Notes: generated by a model from the letters alone, not told the origin. A stretch of DNA of 54,689 nt from Pseudactinotalea terrae (GCF_009733845.1 NZ_WNXZ01000011.1:1-54689), one strand, 5' to 3'; shown: positions 7,969 through 17,778, counted from the first letter of the stretch. Numbers and translations are program-made.

Positions 7969-9519
7969 ATGAAGCGACGCACATTTGTCAGCGGTGTCCT
8001 GCTGATGGCCACCGGAGCGGTCGCAGCCGGCTGCTCGACCGGTGAGGGCGTCGACCTCGACGGCGAGAGCACCAGCGGTGGGACCGACGGCGCCACCACC
8101 GGCGCGGTCCTGCGGGTCGCCATCGGAGGCGAACCGGACCAGCTGGACCCGAACAAGACCTCGGCCTACTTCAGCTTCCAGGTGCTCGAGAACGTGTTCG
8201 ACACGCTCGTCGCGCCCGACGAGAAGCTCGAGATGCAGCCGGCGCTCGCCGAGACGTGGGAGACCAGCGAGGACCAGCTCACCTGGACCTTCCACCTGCG
8301 CGAGGGCGTCACCTGGCACGACGGCAGCGCGCTCACCTCGGCCGACGTCGTCTACACCTACAACCGGATCATCGACGAGGAGCTCTCCAACGCCTGGAAG
8401 TTCGGCAGCGTGACCGGCATCGAGGCACCGGACGAGCTCACGGTCGTGATCACGGTCGGGGCGCCGACGCCGAGCCTGCTCTCCAGCCTCGGTGGCTTCA
8501 AGGGTCTCGCGATCGTCCAGGAGGCGAACGTGACCTCGGGCGAGATCGGGACCAAGCCGATCGGCACCGGACCGTACTCGGTCACCGAGTACGCCAGCGG
8601 CGACCAGATCACGCTCGCCGCCAATCCCGACTACTGGGGTGGGGCGCCCGCGCTCGGCGGGATCGAGTACCGCTTCATCTCAGAGCCGTCGACGGCGCTC
8701 GCCGCGCTGCGGTCGGGTGAGATCGACTGGACCGACGTCGTGCCGCCCCAGCAGGTGGCCGAGCTCCAGGATGACGACAGCCTCGTCGTCGGCATCACGC
8801 CGTCGAGCGACTACTGGTACCTCGCGCTCAACCAGAAGCGGGAGGCCTGGAGCGATGTCCGGGTCCGCCAGGCGATCGCGTACGCGATCGACCGCGATGC
8901 GATCGTGCAGGCCGTGAGCTACGGGACGGCGGCGGCGAACCAGCTCGCGATACCGCAGGACAGCTTCTGGTACACCGAGTACTCGAGGTACTCCACCGAC
9001 CTGACCACCGCGCAGGAGCTGCTCGACGAGGCCGGCTTCACGGGCGGCACGCTCGACATGCTCGCGACCAGCGACTACCCCGAGACCGTGACGGCGGCGC
9101 AGATCATCGCCTCCAACCTGGAGCCGCTGGGCATCACCGTGGAGATCCGGCAGCCGGACTTCTCGACCTGGCTCGACGAGCAGAACTCCGGCAACTTCGA
9201 CATGCTGATGATGGGGTGGCTGGGCAACATCGACCCCGATGACTTCTACTACGCCCAGCACCACTCCGCGGGTGGCAGCAACGCCCAGGGCTACGCGAAC
9301 GCCGAGGTCGACGAGCTGCTGGACGCCGCCCGCACCGAGCTCGACAAGGACGCCCGCAAGGAGCTGTACGCCAGCGCCGCGACCACGATCGCCGACGAGT
9401 GCAGCTACATCTACCTGTACAACCCGTCGGTGATCCAGACGTGGAGCCCCGACCTCGAGGGGTACGAGGCGCGTGCCGACCGGGCGATCCGGTTCGCCAC
9501 CGCCACGCTGGCAGGATGA
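7969..9519 (+). CDS. Peptide ABC transporter substrate-binding lipoprotein
   Basis: This 516-aa protein belongs to the family 5 (DppA/OppA) solute-binding proteins. It has a lipoprotein signal with twin Arg after MK (MKRRTFVSGVLLM) and a lipobox ending VAAGC, with the lipidated Cys at about residue 22. Family features include GGEPDQLDPNKTS, FHLREGVTWHDGS, TGPYSVTEY and NPDYWGG. It is anchored outside the membrane and delivers a peptide or similar solute to the two permeases encoded next. GGGAG lies about 7 nt before ATG 7969; the in-frame ATG at 7948 is less well placed. The substrate cannot be told from sequence, although the DUF1028 neighbour hints at an amide- or peptide-like compound. Confidence 0.94.
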   Translation: MKRRTFVSGVLLMATGAVAAGCSTGEGVDLDGESTSGGTDGATTGAVLRVAIGGEPDQLDPNKTSAYFSFQVLENVFDTLVAPDEKLEMQPALAETWETSEDQLTWTFHLREGVTWHDGSALTSADVVYTYNRIIDEELSNAWKFGSVTGIEAPDELTVVITVGAPTPSLLSSLGGFKGLAIVQEANVTSGEIGTKPIGTGPYSVTEYASGDQITLAANPDYWGGAPALGGIEYRFISEPSTALAALRSGEIDWTDVVPPQQVAELQDDDSLVVGITPSSDYWYLALNQKREAWSDVRVRQAIAYAIDRDAIVQAVSYGTAAANQLAIPQDSFWYTEYSRYSTDLTTAQELLDEAGFTGGTLDMLATSDYPETVTAAQIIASNLEPLGITVEIRQPDFSTWLDEQNSGNFDMLMMGWLGNIDPDDFYYAQHHSAGGSNAQGYANAEVDELLDAARTELDKDARKELYASAATTIADECSYIYLYNPSVIQTWSPDLEGYEARADRAIRFATATLAG

Positions 9520-9530
9520 CCTGACCCTTC

Positions 9531-10496
9531 ATGCGTGTCGCCCCTCGCCAGCTCGTGGTGTTCCTCGGGCGGCGGCTGCTGTACTCGGCCGTCGTCCTCC
9601 TCGGCGTGCTCGTGCTCGTGTTCGCGCTCGTCCAGGTGGTGCCCGGTGACCCGATCCGGCTGGCGCTCGGCACCAGGTACACCGAGGAGGCGTATCAGGC
9701 GCTGCTCGCGGCCTCGGGCCTCGACCGACCGCTCGTCGAGCAGTTCTTCAGCTATCTGGGGCACGCGCTGACGGGTGATCTCGGGGTCAGCTTCCGCAGC
9801 GGCGAACCGGTCACGGCGCTGCTGCTGCAGCGGCTGCCGGCCACCCTGTCGCTCGCGGTCGTGGGCCTGGTGATCGCTCTGGTGATCTCGATCCCCGCGG
9901 GTATCTGGTCCGCGCTGCACGAGGGGCGGCTCAGCGACGCGATCATCCGCGTCACCAGCCAGTTCGGCGTCTCCGTGCCCGACTTCTGGATGGGCATGCT
10001 GCTGATCCTGCTGTTCTCGACGACGTGGGTGCTGCTGCCCTCCAGCGGGTACGTCGCACTCTCGGACGACGGCGCCCAGTGGGCCCGACGGGTCCTCCTG
10101 CCCGGGCTGACCGTGGGTCTGGTCGCCGGCGCGATCATGACGAGGTACATCCGCAGCGCGGTGCTCGAGGTGGCCTCGATGTCGTACGTGCGGACGGCCC
10201 GGTCGAAGGGGCTCTCGTCGGGGATCGTCGTCCGACGGCACATCCTGCGGAACGCCCTGGTGCCGGTGCTGACGATCGCCGGCATCCAGTTCGCCACCAT
10301 CCTGGGTGGCGTCATCGTCGTGGAGGTCGTGTTCGCCTGGCCCGGCCTCGGGCGTCTGGTCTACGAGTCGGTCGCCGCGCGCGACTACTCGATGATCCAG
10401 GGATCGGTGCTGCTGATCGCGGCGATGTTCTTGCTGGTCAACCTCATCGTGGACGTGCTCTACGCCGTCGTCGACCCCCGGATCCGGCTGTCATGA
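9531..10496 (+). CDS. Peptide ABC transporter permease, DppB type
   Basis: This 321-aa inner-membrane permease has six predicted membrane segments, starting with LLYSAVVLLGVLVLVFALVQ. Hallmarks of the DppB/OppB branch are VVPGDPIRLALG after the first helix, the large extracytoplasmic loop holding LGVSFRSGEPV, and the EAA-like loop with YVRTARSKGLSSGIVVRRHILRNAL that docks on the ATPase. It starts 11 nt after the binding-protein gene and its stop overlaps the start of the next permease (ATGA), so the genes form one operon. Confidence 0.94.
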   Translation: MRVAPRQLVVFLGRRLLYSAVVLLGVLVLVFALVQVVPGDPIRLALGTRYTEEAYQALLAASGLDRPLVEQFFSYLGHALTGDLGVSFRSGEPVTALLLQRLPATLSLAVVGLVIALVISIPAGIWSALHEGRLSDAIIRVTSQFGVSVPDFWMGMLLILLFSTTWVLLPSSGYVALSDDGAQWARRVLLPGLTVGLVAGAIMTRYIRSAVLEVASMSYVRTARSKGLSSGIVVRRHILRNALVPVLTIAGIQFATILGGVIVVEVVFAWPGLGRLVYESVAARDYSMIQGSVLLIAAMFLLVNLIVDVLYAVVDPRIRLS

Positions 10497-11419
10497 CCGA
10501 ACCCCGCGACGAGATCGTCGCCGACGAGCACGGAGCCGGCGTGGCGCCGACGGACGAGGCCGCCCGCATGACCCCGTTCCGGCTGCTGGCGAGCAACCCG
10601 CTCACGGTCGTGAGCGCGCTCGTGCTCGCCGTCGTCGTGCTGCTGGCGATCGCGGCCCCGTGGGTGGCGCCCTACGGCATCAACGCCGTGGACGTCGCCA
10701 ACGCGCTGCAACCACCGAGCGCCAGCCACTGGTTCGGCACCGACGACCTCGGGCGGGACGTCTTCTCACGCGTGATCGTTGCCGCCCGGGTGTCGCTGCA
10801 GGTGGCGGTCGTGTCGGTGACCTTCGCGTTGCTGGTCGGTGTCCTGATCGGCGTCGTCTCGGGCTACGTTGGCGGCCTGCTCGACGTCGTGCTGATGCGC
10901 GTGGTCGACGTGATGTTCGCGTTCCCCGTGCTGCTGCTGGCGCTCGCGATCGTCGCGATCCTGCAGCCCGGGATGGCGACGACGATGCTCGCGATCGGGA
11001 TCGTCTACACCCCGATCTTCGCCCGGGTGGCACGCGCGAGCACGCTCTCGGTGCGGCACGAGCCGTACGTCCAGGTCTCCCGCACCATGGGCACCCCGAC
11101 CACCACGATCCTGCGTACCCACGTGCTGCCCAACATCAGCGGCCCGCTGATCGTGCAGACCTCGCTGTCGCTGGCGTTCGCGATCCTCTCGGAGGCGGCG
11201 CTGTCCTTCCTCGGCCTCGGCATCCAGCCCCCGGCTCCCTCGTGGGGCGGCATGCTGTTCAGCGCCCAGGGCTTCCTCGGGCAGGCCTGGTGGATGAGCG
11301 TCTTCCCCGGGGTCGCGATCTTCGTGACGGTCCTCGCGTTCAACCTGCTCGGCGACGGCCTCCGTGACGTGCTCGACCCGAAGCAGCGCACGCTGATCGA
11401 GTCCAGGAGCCGGCGATGA
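10493..11419 (+). CDS. Peptide ABC transporter permease, DppC type
   Basis: The 308-aa product is the second permease of the transporter. It has the DppC/OppC pattern: a short cytoplasmic N-terminus, a first helix (VVSALVLAVVVLLAIAAPWVA), then HWFGTDDLGRDVFSRVIVAARVSL and the EAA loop YVQVSRTMGTPTTTILRTHVLPN. LSFLGLGIQPPAPSWG near the C-terminus is a family signature. The ATG at 10493 overlaps the preceding stop; a longer in-frame extension into dppB was rejected. Its end overlaps the ATPase gene by 4 nt. Confidence 0.94.
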   Translation: MTEPRDEIVADEHGAGVAPTDEAARMTPFRLLASNPLTVVSALVLAVVVLLAIAAPWVAPYGINAVDVANALQPPSASHWFGTDDLGRDVFSRVIVAARVSLQVAVVSVTFALLVGVLIGVVSGYVGGLLDVVLMRVVDVMFAFPVLLLALAIVAILQPGMATTMLAIGIVYTPIFARVARASTLSVRHEPYVQVSRTMGTPTTTILRTHVLPNISGPLIVQTSLSLAFAILSEAALSFLGLGIQPPAPSWGGMLFSAQGFLGQAWWMSVFPGVAIFVTVLAFNLLGDGLRDVLDPKQRTLIESRSRR

Positions 11420-13026
11420 GCCCGGTCCTGTCGGTCGAGAACCTCCGGGTCGCGATCGGCAGCCGCGAGATCGTGCAGGGGCTCAGCTTCGCCGTCGAGC
11501 CGGAGGCGACGCTCGGGATCGTGGGGGAGTCCGGCTCGGGCAAGTCGATGACCGTGCTCGCCGCGACCGGGTTGTTGGACGCCCCGGGCGCTCGCGTCAC
11601 CGGTTCCAGCGTGCTGACGCCCGAGGGTGCTGGTCCGCTCGAGCTGGTGGGCGCCCGGCGGTCCGCGCTGCGCCGCGTGCACGGTGACAAGATCGGGTTC
11701 GTCTTCCAGGACCCCACGACCTCGCTGAACCCGCTGCTGACGCTCGAGCGCCAGATCACCGAGTCGCTGGAGGCGCACCGGAGCCTGACCCGCCGGGCGG
11801 CGGCCTCTCGCGCGCTCGAGCTGCTCGAGGCGGTCGGCCTCCCGGAGCCCGAGCAGCGACTGCAGTCCTACCCGCACCAGCTCTCCGGTGGTCAGCGGCA
11901 ACGCGTGATGATCGCGATCGCGCTCGCGTGCGATCCCGCCCTTCTCGTGGCCGACGAGCCGACGACCGCCCTCGACGTCACCACCCAGGCCCAGATCATC
12001 GAGCTCGTGCGCACCCTGCAGCGCGAACGGGGCACCGCCGTCGTCTGGATCAGTCACGACCTCGGCGTGATCGGACAGGTGGCCGACGACGTGCTGGTGC
12101 TGCAGGAGGGCCGCCCCCTCGAGCATCGCGGCGTCGTGGAGCTGATGGACGAGCCCCGCCACCCGTACACCCGTGAGCTGCTGGCGGCGCGCCCGCGGCT
12201 GGGGGCGAGCACGCCGCCGGCGGCCACCGACGACGGCGAGGTGCTGCTGAGCGTGCGAGACCTCGACGTGCGGTTCTCGGTGACATCAGCCGCGGGCCGG
12301 AGCATCGTGCACGCCGTCGACGGGGTCTCCTTCGACGTGCGGCGAGGCCAGACGCTCGGCATCGTGGGGGAGTCGGGCTCGGGCAAGTCGACGATCGCCA
12401 ACGTGCTCACCGGGCTCGTCCGCCCGCACGGAGGGTCCGCCGAGCTCGCAGGCGAGGACGTCCTGCACCGGGCGTCCCACGACCTGCGGCGCCGGATCGC
12501 GATGGTCTTCCAGGACCCGTTCTCCTCCCTCGACCCCCGGATGCGGGCCGGCGAGAGCATCGCCGAGCCGTTGCGTGTGCACCGGCTTCCCAGCGACGGG
12601 CGCCCCCGTGACGAGCGGGTGGCTGAGCTGCTGGAGCTGGTCGATCTCCCCGCGGCGTTCGCGCAGCGGTACCCGCACGAGCTCTCCGGAGGTCAACGCC
12701 AGCGCGTCTCGATCGCGCGGGCGCTCGCGCTGGAGCCCGAGCTGGTGATCCTGGACGAGTCGACGGCGTCTCTCGACGTCTCGATCCAGGCGAGGGTCCT
12801 CGACCTGCTGCGTCGGCTGCAGTCCGAGCTGTCGTTGACGTTCGTCTTCATCGCGCACGACCTGGCGATCGTGCAGCAGATGAGCCACGACGTGCTGGTG
12901 ATGCAGCGCGGCCAGACCGCCGAGCACGCTGCTGCCGCGGATCTCTTCGCCGACCCGCAGCAGGACTACACCCGCCGTCTGCTCGCGGCGATCCCGCCGG
13001 ACAGACCTCGCCGCGCCGTCGGGTAG
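11416..13026 (+). CDS. Fused dual ABC ATPase (DppD-DppF type)
   Basis: The 536-aa protein contains two complete ATP-binding domains, equivalent to DppD and DppF joined in one chain. Domain 1 (about residues 4-255) has Walker A GESGSGKS, signature LSGGQRQR and Walker B LLVADEPTTALD. Domain 2 (about 275-530) repeats Walker A GESGSGKS, LSGGQRQR and LVILDESTASLD. Both have switch His residues (WISHDLG, FIAHDLA). It powers the permeases encoded just upstream, overlapping dppC by ATGA. Such fusions are frequent in actinobacteria and rhizobia. Confidence 0.95.
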   Translation: MSPVLSVENLRVAIGSREIVQGLSFAVEPEATLGIVGESGSGKSMTVLAATGLLDAPGARVTGSSVLTPEGAGPLELVGARRSALRRVHGDKIGFVFQDPTTSLNPLLTLERQITESLEAHRSLTRRAAASRALELLEAVGLPEPEQRLQSYPHQLSGGQRQRVMIAIALACDPALLVADEPTTALDVTTQAQIIELVRTLQRERGTAVVWISHDLGVIGQVADDVLVLQEGRPLEHRGVVELMDEPRHPYTRELLAARPRLGASTPPAATDDGEVLLSVRDLDVRFSVTSAAGRSIVHAVDGVSFDVRRGQTLGIVGESGSGKSTIANVLTGLVRPHGGSAELAGEDVLHRASHDLRRRIAMVFQDPFSSLDPRMRAGESIAEPLRVHRLPSDGRPRDERVAELLELVDLPAAFAQRYPHELSGGQRQRVSIARALALEPELVILDESTASLDVSIQARVLDLLRRLQSELSLTFVFIAHDLAIVQQMSHDVLVMQRGQTAEHAAAADLFADPQQDYTRRLLAAIPPDRPRRAVG

Positions 13027-13079
13027 TATTGAGCCCGCAGTCGGTGAGCCTTGCGGTGAACCGGCTGACATCGCGCGCT

Positions 13080-13145
13080 CACATGCCGCCCTCGGGCGGG
13101 ACCGCACGGCGAGGTCCGGGAGTGATCCCGGGGCCGCACGGTCGT
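13080..13145 (+). promoter_or_regulatory. Structured 5' leader of rpsB (candidate RNA element)
   Basis: Between the ABC ATPase stop and rpsB there are 249 bp with two adjacent hairpins. The first is CCGCC-CTCG-GGCGG at 13086-13099. The second is longer: outer stem GACCG (13100-13104)/CGGTC (13139-13143), middle GGC (13108-13110)/GCC (13133-13135), and a terminal 6-bp stem CCGGGA (13116-13121)/TCCCGG (13126-13131) closed by GTGA, a GNRA-type tetraloop. Opposed internal-loop bases CAC and GCA separate the outer stems. No T-tract follows, so it is unlikely to be a terminator. Autoregulation by S2 is an inference from the known behaviour of rpsB leaders elsewhere. Confidence 0.5.
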
Positions 13146-13275
13146 GAGCACCAGGAGGTCCGCCGCCCGGTGGACCGGACAACCGAGTTCGTGCCCACGC
13201 CCTGCGGATTGCCTGCAGGCGCCTGAGCACCAGATGAGCGTGAGGGCGGAGCGCCCCGCGCCGGAAGGACGAGCC

Positions 13276-14313
13276 ATGGCCGTCGTCACCATGCGTCAGC
13301 TCCTCGAGAGCGGCGTCCACTTCGGGCACCAGACCCGTCGCTGGAACCCCAAGATGAAGCGCTTCATCTTCACCGAGCGCAATGGCATCTACATCATCGA
13401 CCTGCAGAAGTCGCTCGCGGACATCGACCGCGCCTTCTCCTTCGTCAAGGACACGGTCGCCCACGGCGGCACCATCCTGTTCGTCGGCACCAAGAAGCAG
13501 GCGCAGGAAGCGGTCGCGGAGCAGGCGACCCGCGTCGGCATGCCCTACGTCAACCAGCGCTGGCTGGGCGGCATGCTCACCAACTTCGGCACCGTCAACA
13601 AGCGTCTGCAGCGACTCAAGGAGCTCGAGGAGGTCGACTTCGACGACGTCGCGTCCTCCGCGTTCACCAAGAAGGAGCTGCTGATGCAGCGCCGTGAGCG
13701 TGACAAGCTCGCCCGCACCCTGGGCGGCGTCCGCGACATGGCCAAGGTGCCCTCCGCCGTCTGGGTCGTCGACACCAAGAAGGAGCACCTCGCCGTCGCC
13801 GAGGCGCGCAAGCTCAACATCCCGGTCGTCGCGATCCTCGACACCAACTGCGACCCGGACGAGGTCGACTACCCGATCCCGGGCAACGACGACGCCATCC
13901 GCGCCGTCTCGCTGCTGACCCGCGTGATCGCCGACGCCGCGGCCGAGGGCCTGGTCGCCCGCGCCGGTGGCAACAAGGGTGGCGAGTCCGCCGCCGAGCC
14001 GCTGGCCGAGTGGGAGCGCGAGCTCCTGCAGGCGCACGAGGCCGAGGCGGCCGCTGCTGCCGAGGCTCCGGCTGAGGCCGCTGCAGCGCCCGCCGAGAAC
14101 GCTGCGGCACCCGCCGAGGCTGCTGAGGCTCCGGCCGAGGTCACCGAGGCTCCGGCTGAGGCCGCTGCCGAGGCTCCGGCGCAGGAGGCAGCGCCGGCTG
14201 CCGAGGAGGCGCCCGCGCAGGAGGCTCCGGCCGCCGAGGCCGAGGTCGCCGCCGAGGACGCTGCTGAGGCTCCGGCTGAGGCCGCTGCCGACGACAGCGC
14301 CGACAAGGCCTGA
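13276..14313 (+). CDS. rpsB: 30S ribosomal protein S2 with long acidic C-terminal tail
   Basis: The protein is ribosomal S2 (345 aa), needed for S1 binding and translation initiation. The core includes [43 protein letters not shown] and [23 protein letters not shown]. The core ends near residue 255. It is followed by about 90 residues made almost only of Ala, Glu and Pro, longer than a typical S2 tail. ATG 13276 follows a GGAAGGA ribosome binding site. It lies 36 bp before tsf in the universal rpsB-tsf order. Confidence 0.97.
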   Translation: MAVVTMRQLLESGVHFGHQTRRWNPKMKRFIFTERNGIYIIDLQKSLADIDRAFSFVKDTVAHGGTILFVGTKKQAQEAVAEQATRVGMPYVNQRWLGGMLTNFGTVNKRLQRLKELEEVDFDDVASSAFTKKELLMQRRERDKLARTLGGVRDMAKVPSAVWVVDTKKEHLAVAEARKLNIPVVAILDTNCDPDEVDYPIPGNDDAIRAVSLLTRVIADAAAEGLVARAGGNKGGESAAEPLAEWERELLQAHEAEAAAAAEAPAEAAAAPAENAAAPAEAAEAPAEVTEAPAEAAAEAPAQEAAPAAEEAPAQEAPAAEAEVAAEDAAEAPAEAAADDSADKA

Positions 14314-14349
14314 CCAACTCCTCCACGACACAGACAGGGGCTCACCCAT

Positions 14350-15189
14350 ATGACGAACTACACCGCCGCTGACATCAAGGCGCTCCGGGAGAAGACCGGT
14401 GCCGGCATGCTCGACGTCAAGAAGGCGCTCGACGAGGCTGAGGGCGACGCCGAGAAGGCGCTCGAGATCATCCGCGTCAAGGGTCTGAAGGGCGTCGCCA
14501 AGCGTGAGGGCCGTGCGGCCTCCGACGGCCTGGTCGCCTCCGACATCTCGGCCTCGGCCGAGGGCGAGACCGGCGTGCTGGTCGAGATCAACTCGGAGAC
14601 CGACTTCGTCGCGAAGAACCAGACCTTCATCTCGCTCGCCGACCGCGTGCTCGCGGCCGCTGTCGCCTCGGGCGCCGGCGACGCCGAGGCGCTGCTGGCC
14701 GCCGACACCGACGGCGTGACCGTCGCGGCTGCCGTCGACGAGACGGCTGCCACGCTCGGCGAGAAGATCGTCGTCCGTCGCGTCGCCCGCATCTCGGGCG
14801 CGAAGGTCAGCTCGTACCTGCACCGCACCGCCAAGGACCTGCCCCCGCAGGTCGGGGTCCTCGTCGCGAGCGACGAGGCCGGCGCGGCGGTCGCCAAGGA
14901 CGTGGCGATGCACGTGGCCGCCTACTCGCCGACGTACCTGTCGCGTGAGGACGTCCCGGCCGACCTGGTCGCCGACGAGCGCCGCATCGCCGAGGAGACC
15001 GCTCGTAACGAGGGCAAGCCCGAGGGTGCACTGCCCAAGATCATCGAGGGTCGCCTCAACGGGTTCTTCAAGGAGAACGTGCTGCTCGACCAGGCGTTCG
15101 CCAAGGACCCCAAGAAGACGGTCGGCCAGGTCGTGACCGAGGCCGGTGGCACCATCACCGGGTACGCCCGCTTCCGCGTCGGCTCCTGA
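14350..15189 (+). CDS. tsf: Elongation factor Ts
   Basis: EF-Ts (279 aa) is the nucleotide exchange factor of EF-Tu. The N-terminal UBA-like domain (ADIKALREKTGAGMLDVKKALDEA) and the core motif ETDFVAKN that inserts into EF-Tu are present, as is the C-terminal module with ENVLLDQAF. ATG 14350 follows rpsB by 36 bp, and a hairpin terminator candidate follows its stop. Confidence 0.97.
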   Translation: MTNYTAADIKALREKTGAGMLDVKKALDEAEGDAEKALEIIRVKGLKGVAKREGRAASDGLVASDISASAEGETGVLVEINSETDFVAKNQTFISLADRVLAAAVASGAGDAEALLAADTDGVTVAAAVDETAATLGEKIVVRRVARISGAKVSSYLHRTAKDLPPQVGVLVASDEAGAAVAKDVAMHVAAYSPTYLSREDVPADLVADERRIAEETARNEGKPEGALPKIIEGRLNGFFKENVLLDQAFAKDPKKTVGQVVTEAGGTITGYARFRVGS

Positions 15190-15208
15190 CCGTACACAGC
15201 ACCATCGC

Positions 15209-15242
15209 GACGCCCCGTCCCGCATCGTCGGGGCGGGGCGTC
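15209..15242 (+). terminator. Hairpin between tsf and pyrH
   Basis: GACGCCCCG (15209-15217) pairs perfectly with CGGGGCGTC (15234-15242), with further CCG/CGG pairing inside. It lacks a strong T-tract, as is common in high-GC actinobacteria. It separates tsf from pyrH, so pyrH probably has its own promoter or depends on readthrough. Confidence 0.6.
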
Positions 15243-15279
15243 GTACCATCACCGGGCCGGGCTATCCAGGAAGGACACC

Positions 15280-16020
15280 ATGTCGCGTCGAGTGCTTCTC
15301 AAGCTTTCCGGCGAGGTCTTCGGCGGCGGTGAGGTCGGGCTCGACCCCGACGTCGTCGCCTCGATCGCGAACGAGATCGCGGCCGCCATGGCCGAGCACT
15401 ACGTGCAGGTCTCGATCGTCGTGGGCGGCGGCAACTTCTTCCGCGGCGCCGAGCTCTCCCAGCGCGGCATGGACCGTTCCCGCGCCGACTACATGGGCAT
15501 GCTCGGCACCGTGATGAACTGCCTGGCGCTGCAGGACTTCCTCGAGAAGGCCGGCGTCAGCACCCGCGTACAGACGGCGATCACGATGGGCCAGGTGGCC
15601 GAGCCCTACATCCCGCTGCGCGCGATCCGGCACATGGAGAAGGGCCGTGCGGTCGTCTTCGGCGCCGGGGCGGGGATGCCGTACTTCTCCACCGACACCG
15701 TGGCCGTGCAGCGTGCGCTGGAGACCGGTTGCGACGAGGTGCTGGTGGCCAAGAACGGCGTGGACGGCGTGTACACGGCCGATCCGCGCACCGATCCGAG
15801 CGCCACGAGGATCGACACGATCACCTACGACGACGCGCTGCGCCGCGACCTTCGCGTCGTGGACTCGACAGCATTCGGGCTCGCCCGCGACAACTCGATG
15901 CCCATGCGTGTGTTCGGCATGAGCCCCGCGGGGAACGTCACCCGGGCCCTCGAGGGTGACAAGATCGGAACACTGGTCGTGCCGGAGTCCCTGGCCAAAG
16001 AGCACGGGGTCGGCGCGTGA
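15280..16020 (+). CDS. pyrH: Uridylate kinase (UMP kinase)
   Basis: This 246-aa amino-acid-kinase-fold enzyme phosphorylates UMP to UDP in pyrimidine nucleotide synthesis and in bacteria is normally a GTP-regulated hexamer. Recognisable blocks are [61 protein letters not shown] and DSTAF. ATG 15280 follows a good AGGAAGGA site. It stands 37 bp before frr in the conserved pyrH-frr order. Confidence 0.97.
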   Translation: MSRRVLLKLSGEVFGGGEVGLDPDVVASIANEIAAAMAEHYVQVSIVVGGGNFFRGAELSQRGMDRSRADYMGMLGTVMNCLALQDFLEKAGVSTRVQTAITMGQVAEPYIPLRAIRHMEKGRAVVFGAGAGMPYFSTDTVAVQRALETGCDEVLVAKNGVDGVYTADPRTDPSATRIDTITYDDALRRDLRVVDSTAFGLARDNSMPMRVFGMSPAGNVTRALEGDKIGTLVVPESLAKEHGVGA

Positions 16021-16057
16021 GTGCAGCTGAGCAGACCATGACGAGCAAGGAGCAGCC

Positions 16058-16615
16058 GTGATCGACGAGACCCTCTTCGAGGCCGAGGAGAAGATGGACA
16101 AGGCGGTCGAGGTCGCCCGCGAGGACCTCAGCAACATCCGCAGCGGCCGCGCGAACGCGGGCATGTTCGCGAAGATCTCCGTCGACTACTACGGCGCGGC
16201 CACGCCCCTGCAGCAGCTCGCCTCGTTCCAGATCACCGACGCGCGCACCGTGCTGGTGAGCCCGTTCGACAAGAGCTCGATGCCCAACATCGAGAAGGCG
16301 CTGCGTGACTCCGACCTCGGCGTCAACCCCTCGAACGACGGGAACGTCATCCGGCTCGTGCTGCCCGCCCTCACCGAGGAGCGGCGCCGGGAGTACGTCA
16401 AGCTCGCGAAGAACAAGGGCGAGGACGCTCGCGTGTCCGTGCGCAACGTGCGCCGCCGTGCCAAGGAGGAGCTCGACCGGATCGCGAAGGATGGCGAGGC
16501 CGGCGAGGATGAGGTGAACAGGGCGCAGAACGAGCTCGACGCGCTCACCAAGAAGCACACCGACCTCATCGACACCCTCCTCGCCGGCAAGGAGAAGGAG
16601 CTGCTCGAGGTCTGA
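16058..16615 (+). CDS. frr: Ribosome recycling factor
   Basis: RRF (185 aa) splits post-termination ribosomes with EF-G. The sequence has the three-helix bundle/beta-hinge pattern: [42 protein letters not shown] and [25 protein letters not shown]. The GTG start at 16058 is supported by AAGGAG (16047-16052) 5 nt upstream. The stop is separated from cdsA by 2 nt. Confidence 0.97.
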   Translation: MIDETLFEAEEKMDKAVEVAREDLSNIRSGRANAGMFAKISVDYYGAATPLQQLASFQITDARTVLVSPFDKSSMPNIEKALRDSDLGVNPSNDGNVIRLVLPALTEERRREYVKLAKNKGEDARVSVRNVRRRAKEELDRIAKDGEAGEDEVNRAQNELDALTKKHTDLIDTLLAGKEKELLEV

Positions 16616-16617
16616 GC

Positions 16618-17778
16618 ATGGCGGATCCTCAGGCGGCCGACGTCTCCGGCCAGGCACGCGCGCCGATGACACGGCGCGAGCTGCGCGAGGCCGAGCGACG
16701 TGCGGCACGCGAGGCCGCACGGGTGGCCGAGGCGACCGCTGACGAGGCACCGGGCTCTCCCGCAGCCGCCCAGGCGGTCGAGACCGGCGAGAGCGCCGCC
16801 GTCGCGAGATCCGACGAGGGGCGCACGCCCGACGCCGTCAGCGGCGACAGGGGCATCGCGATCTCTCAAGGTATGGAGAGCACCGAGACCGAGCAGGCGC
16901 CCGAGGCTCCCGGCCCGGTCGCCGATGGTCGCATCGGCGATCTGTCCGCTCCGATGCCGACCCCTCCAGGCGGCCGCAACGTACCCGTGGCGGTCGGTGT
17001 GGGCCTCGGGCTCGGCCTCGTCGTGGTGGCCAGCCTGTTCTTCTGGCGCAAGGAAGCCTTCCTCGGACTCGCGGTAATCGGCTGCGGCGTGGGCCTGTGG
17101 GAGCTCAGCCGTGCGGTCGCGGTCCGCGACATCAAGCTGCCGTTGCTGCCGCTGCTGGTGGGTACGGTCGGCATGCTGATCTCGGCATACACCGCGGGCG
17201 TCGAGGCACTGCTGGTCGCGTGCGTGCTCACCTCGGGCGGTGCGTTCATCTGGCGGGTGCTCGACGGCGGCGGGGTCGCCGCCATGAGAGACGCCACGGC
17301 GGCGGTCTTCGCCACCGCGTACATCCCGTTCCTCGCCGGCTTCATCGCGCTGATGCTCTCGGCCGACGACGGGCCCTGGCGGGTGCTGACCTACATCGCC
17401 ATCTGCGTCGCGAGCGACACCGGCGGCTACCTCGCCGGGGTCCTGTTCGGGAAGACCAGGATGGCCCCGATCGTGAGTCCGAAGAAGTCCTGGGAGGGTC
17501 TCGCGGGCTCGTACGTCGCGGCATCGGCGGTCGGCGTCGGCATGATGGTCGGCGTGCTCGACGGCCCCTGGTGGGCCGGCCTCGCGCTCGGCGTCGCCGG
17601 TGTCAGTGCCGCGGTCCTGGGTGATCTCGCCGAGTCGCTGATCAAGCGCGACCTCGGCGTCAAGGACATGGGCAATGTGCTGCCGGGTCACGGTGGCGTG
17701 CTCGACCGGGTCGACTCGGTGCTCTTCGCGGCTCCGGTCGCCTTCTTCATCTTCTATGCGGTGCTCGGGAGCAGGTAA
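16618..17778 (+). CDS. cdsA: Phosphatidate cytidylyltransferase with long N-terminal extension
   Basis: This 386-aa integral membrane enzyme makes CDP-diacylglycerol from phosphatidate and CTP. The family signature is complete near the C-terminus: S-x-x-KRD followed by [18 protein letters not shown], with the metal-binding Asp residues. About 120 residues of charged, low-complexity sequence rich in Ala, Glu and Arg precede the first membrane helix, much longer than in E. coli; such extensions occur in actinobacteria. Several helices follow from about residue 123. It begins 2 nt after frr and overlaps rlmN by 1 nt (TAATG). Confidence 0.95.
   Translation: MADPQAADVSGQARAPMTRRELREAERRAAREAARVAEATADEAPGSPAAAQAVETGESAAVARSDEGRTPDAVSGDRGIAISQGMESTETEQAPEAPGPVADGRIGDLSAPMPTPPGGRNVPVAVGVGLGLGLVVVASLFFWRKEAFLGLAVIGCGVGLWELSRAVAVRDIKLPLLPLLVGTVGMLISAYTAGVEALLVACVLTSGGAFIWRVLDGGGVAAMRDATAAVFATAYIPFLAGFIALMLSADDGPWRVLTYIAICVASDTGGYLAGVLFGKTRMAPIVSPKKSWEGLAGSYVAASAVGVGMMVGVLDGPWWAGLALGVAGVSAAVLGDLAESLIKRDLGVKDMGNVLPGHGGVLDRVDSVLFAAPVAFFIFYAVLGSR

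Noticed and set aside
13024-13029. TAGTAT as the rpsB promoter -10
   Set aside because: It overlaps the stop codon of the ABC ATPase gene and has no matching -35 at 16-18 bp; too weak to list.
12286-15252. A 988-codon open frame on the minus strand
   Set aside because: It is antisense to the ABC ATPase, rpsB and tsf; its product is low-complexity and unlike any protein. Long antisense frames are expected at this GC content.
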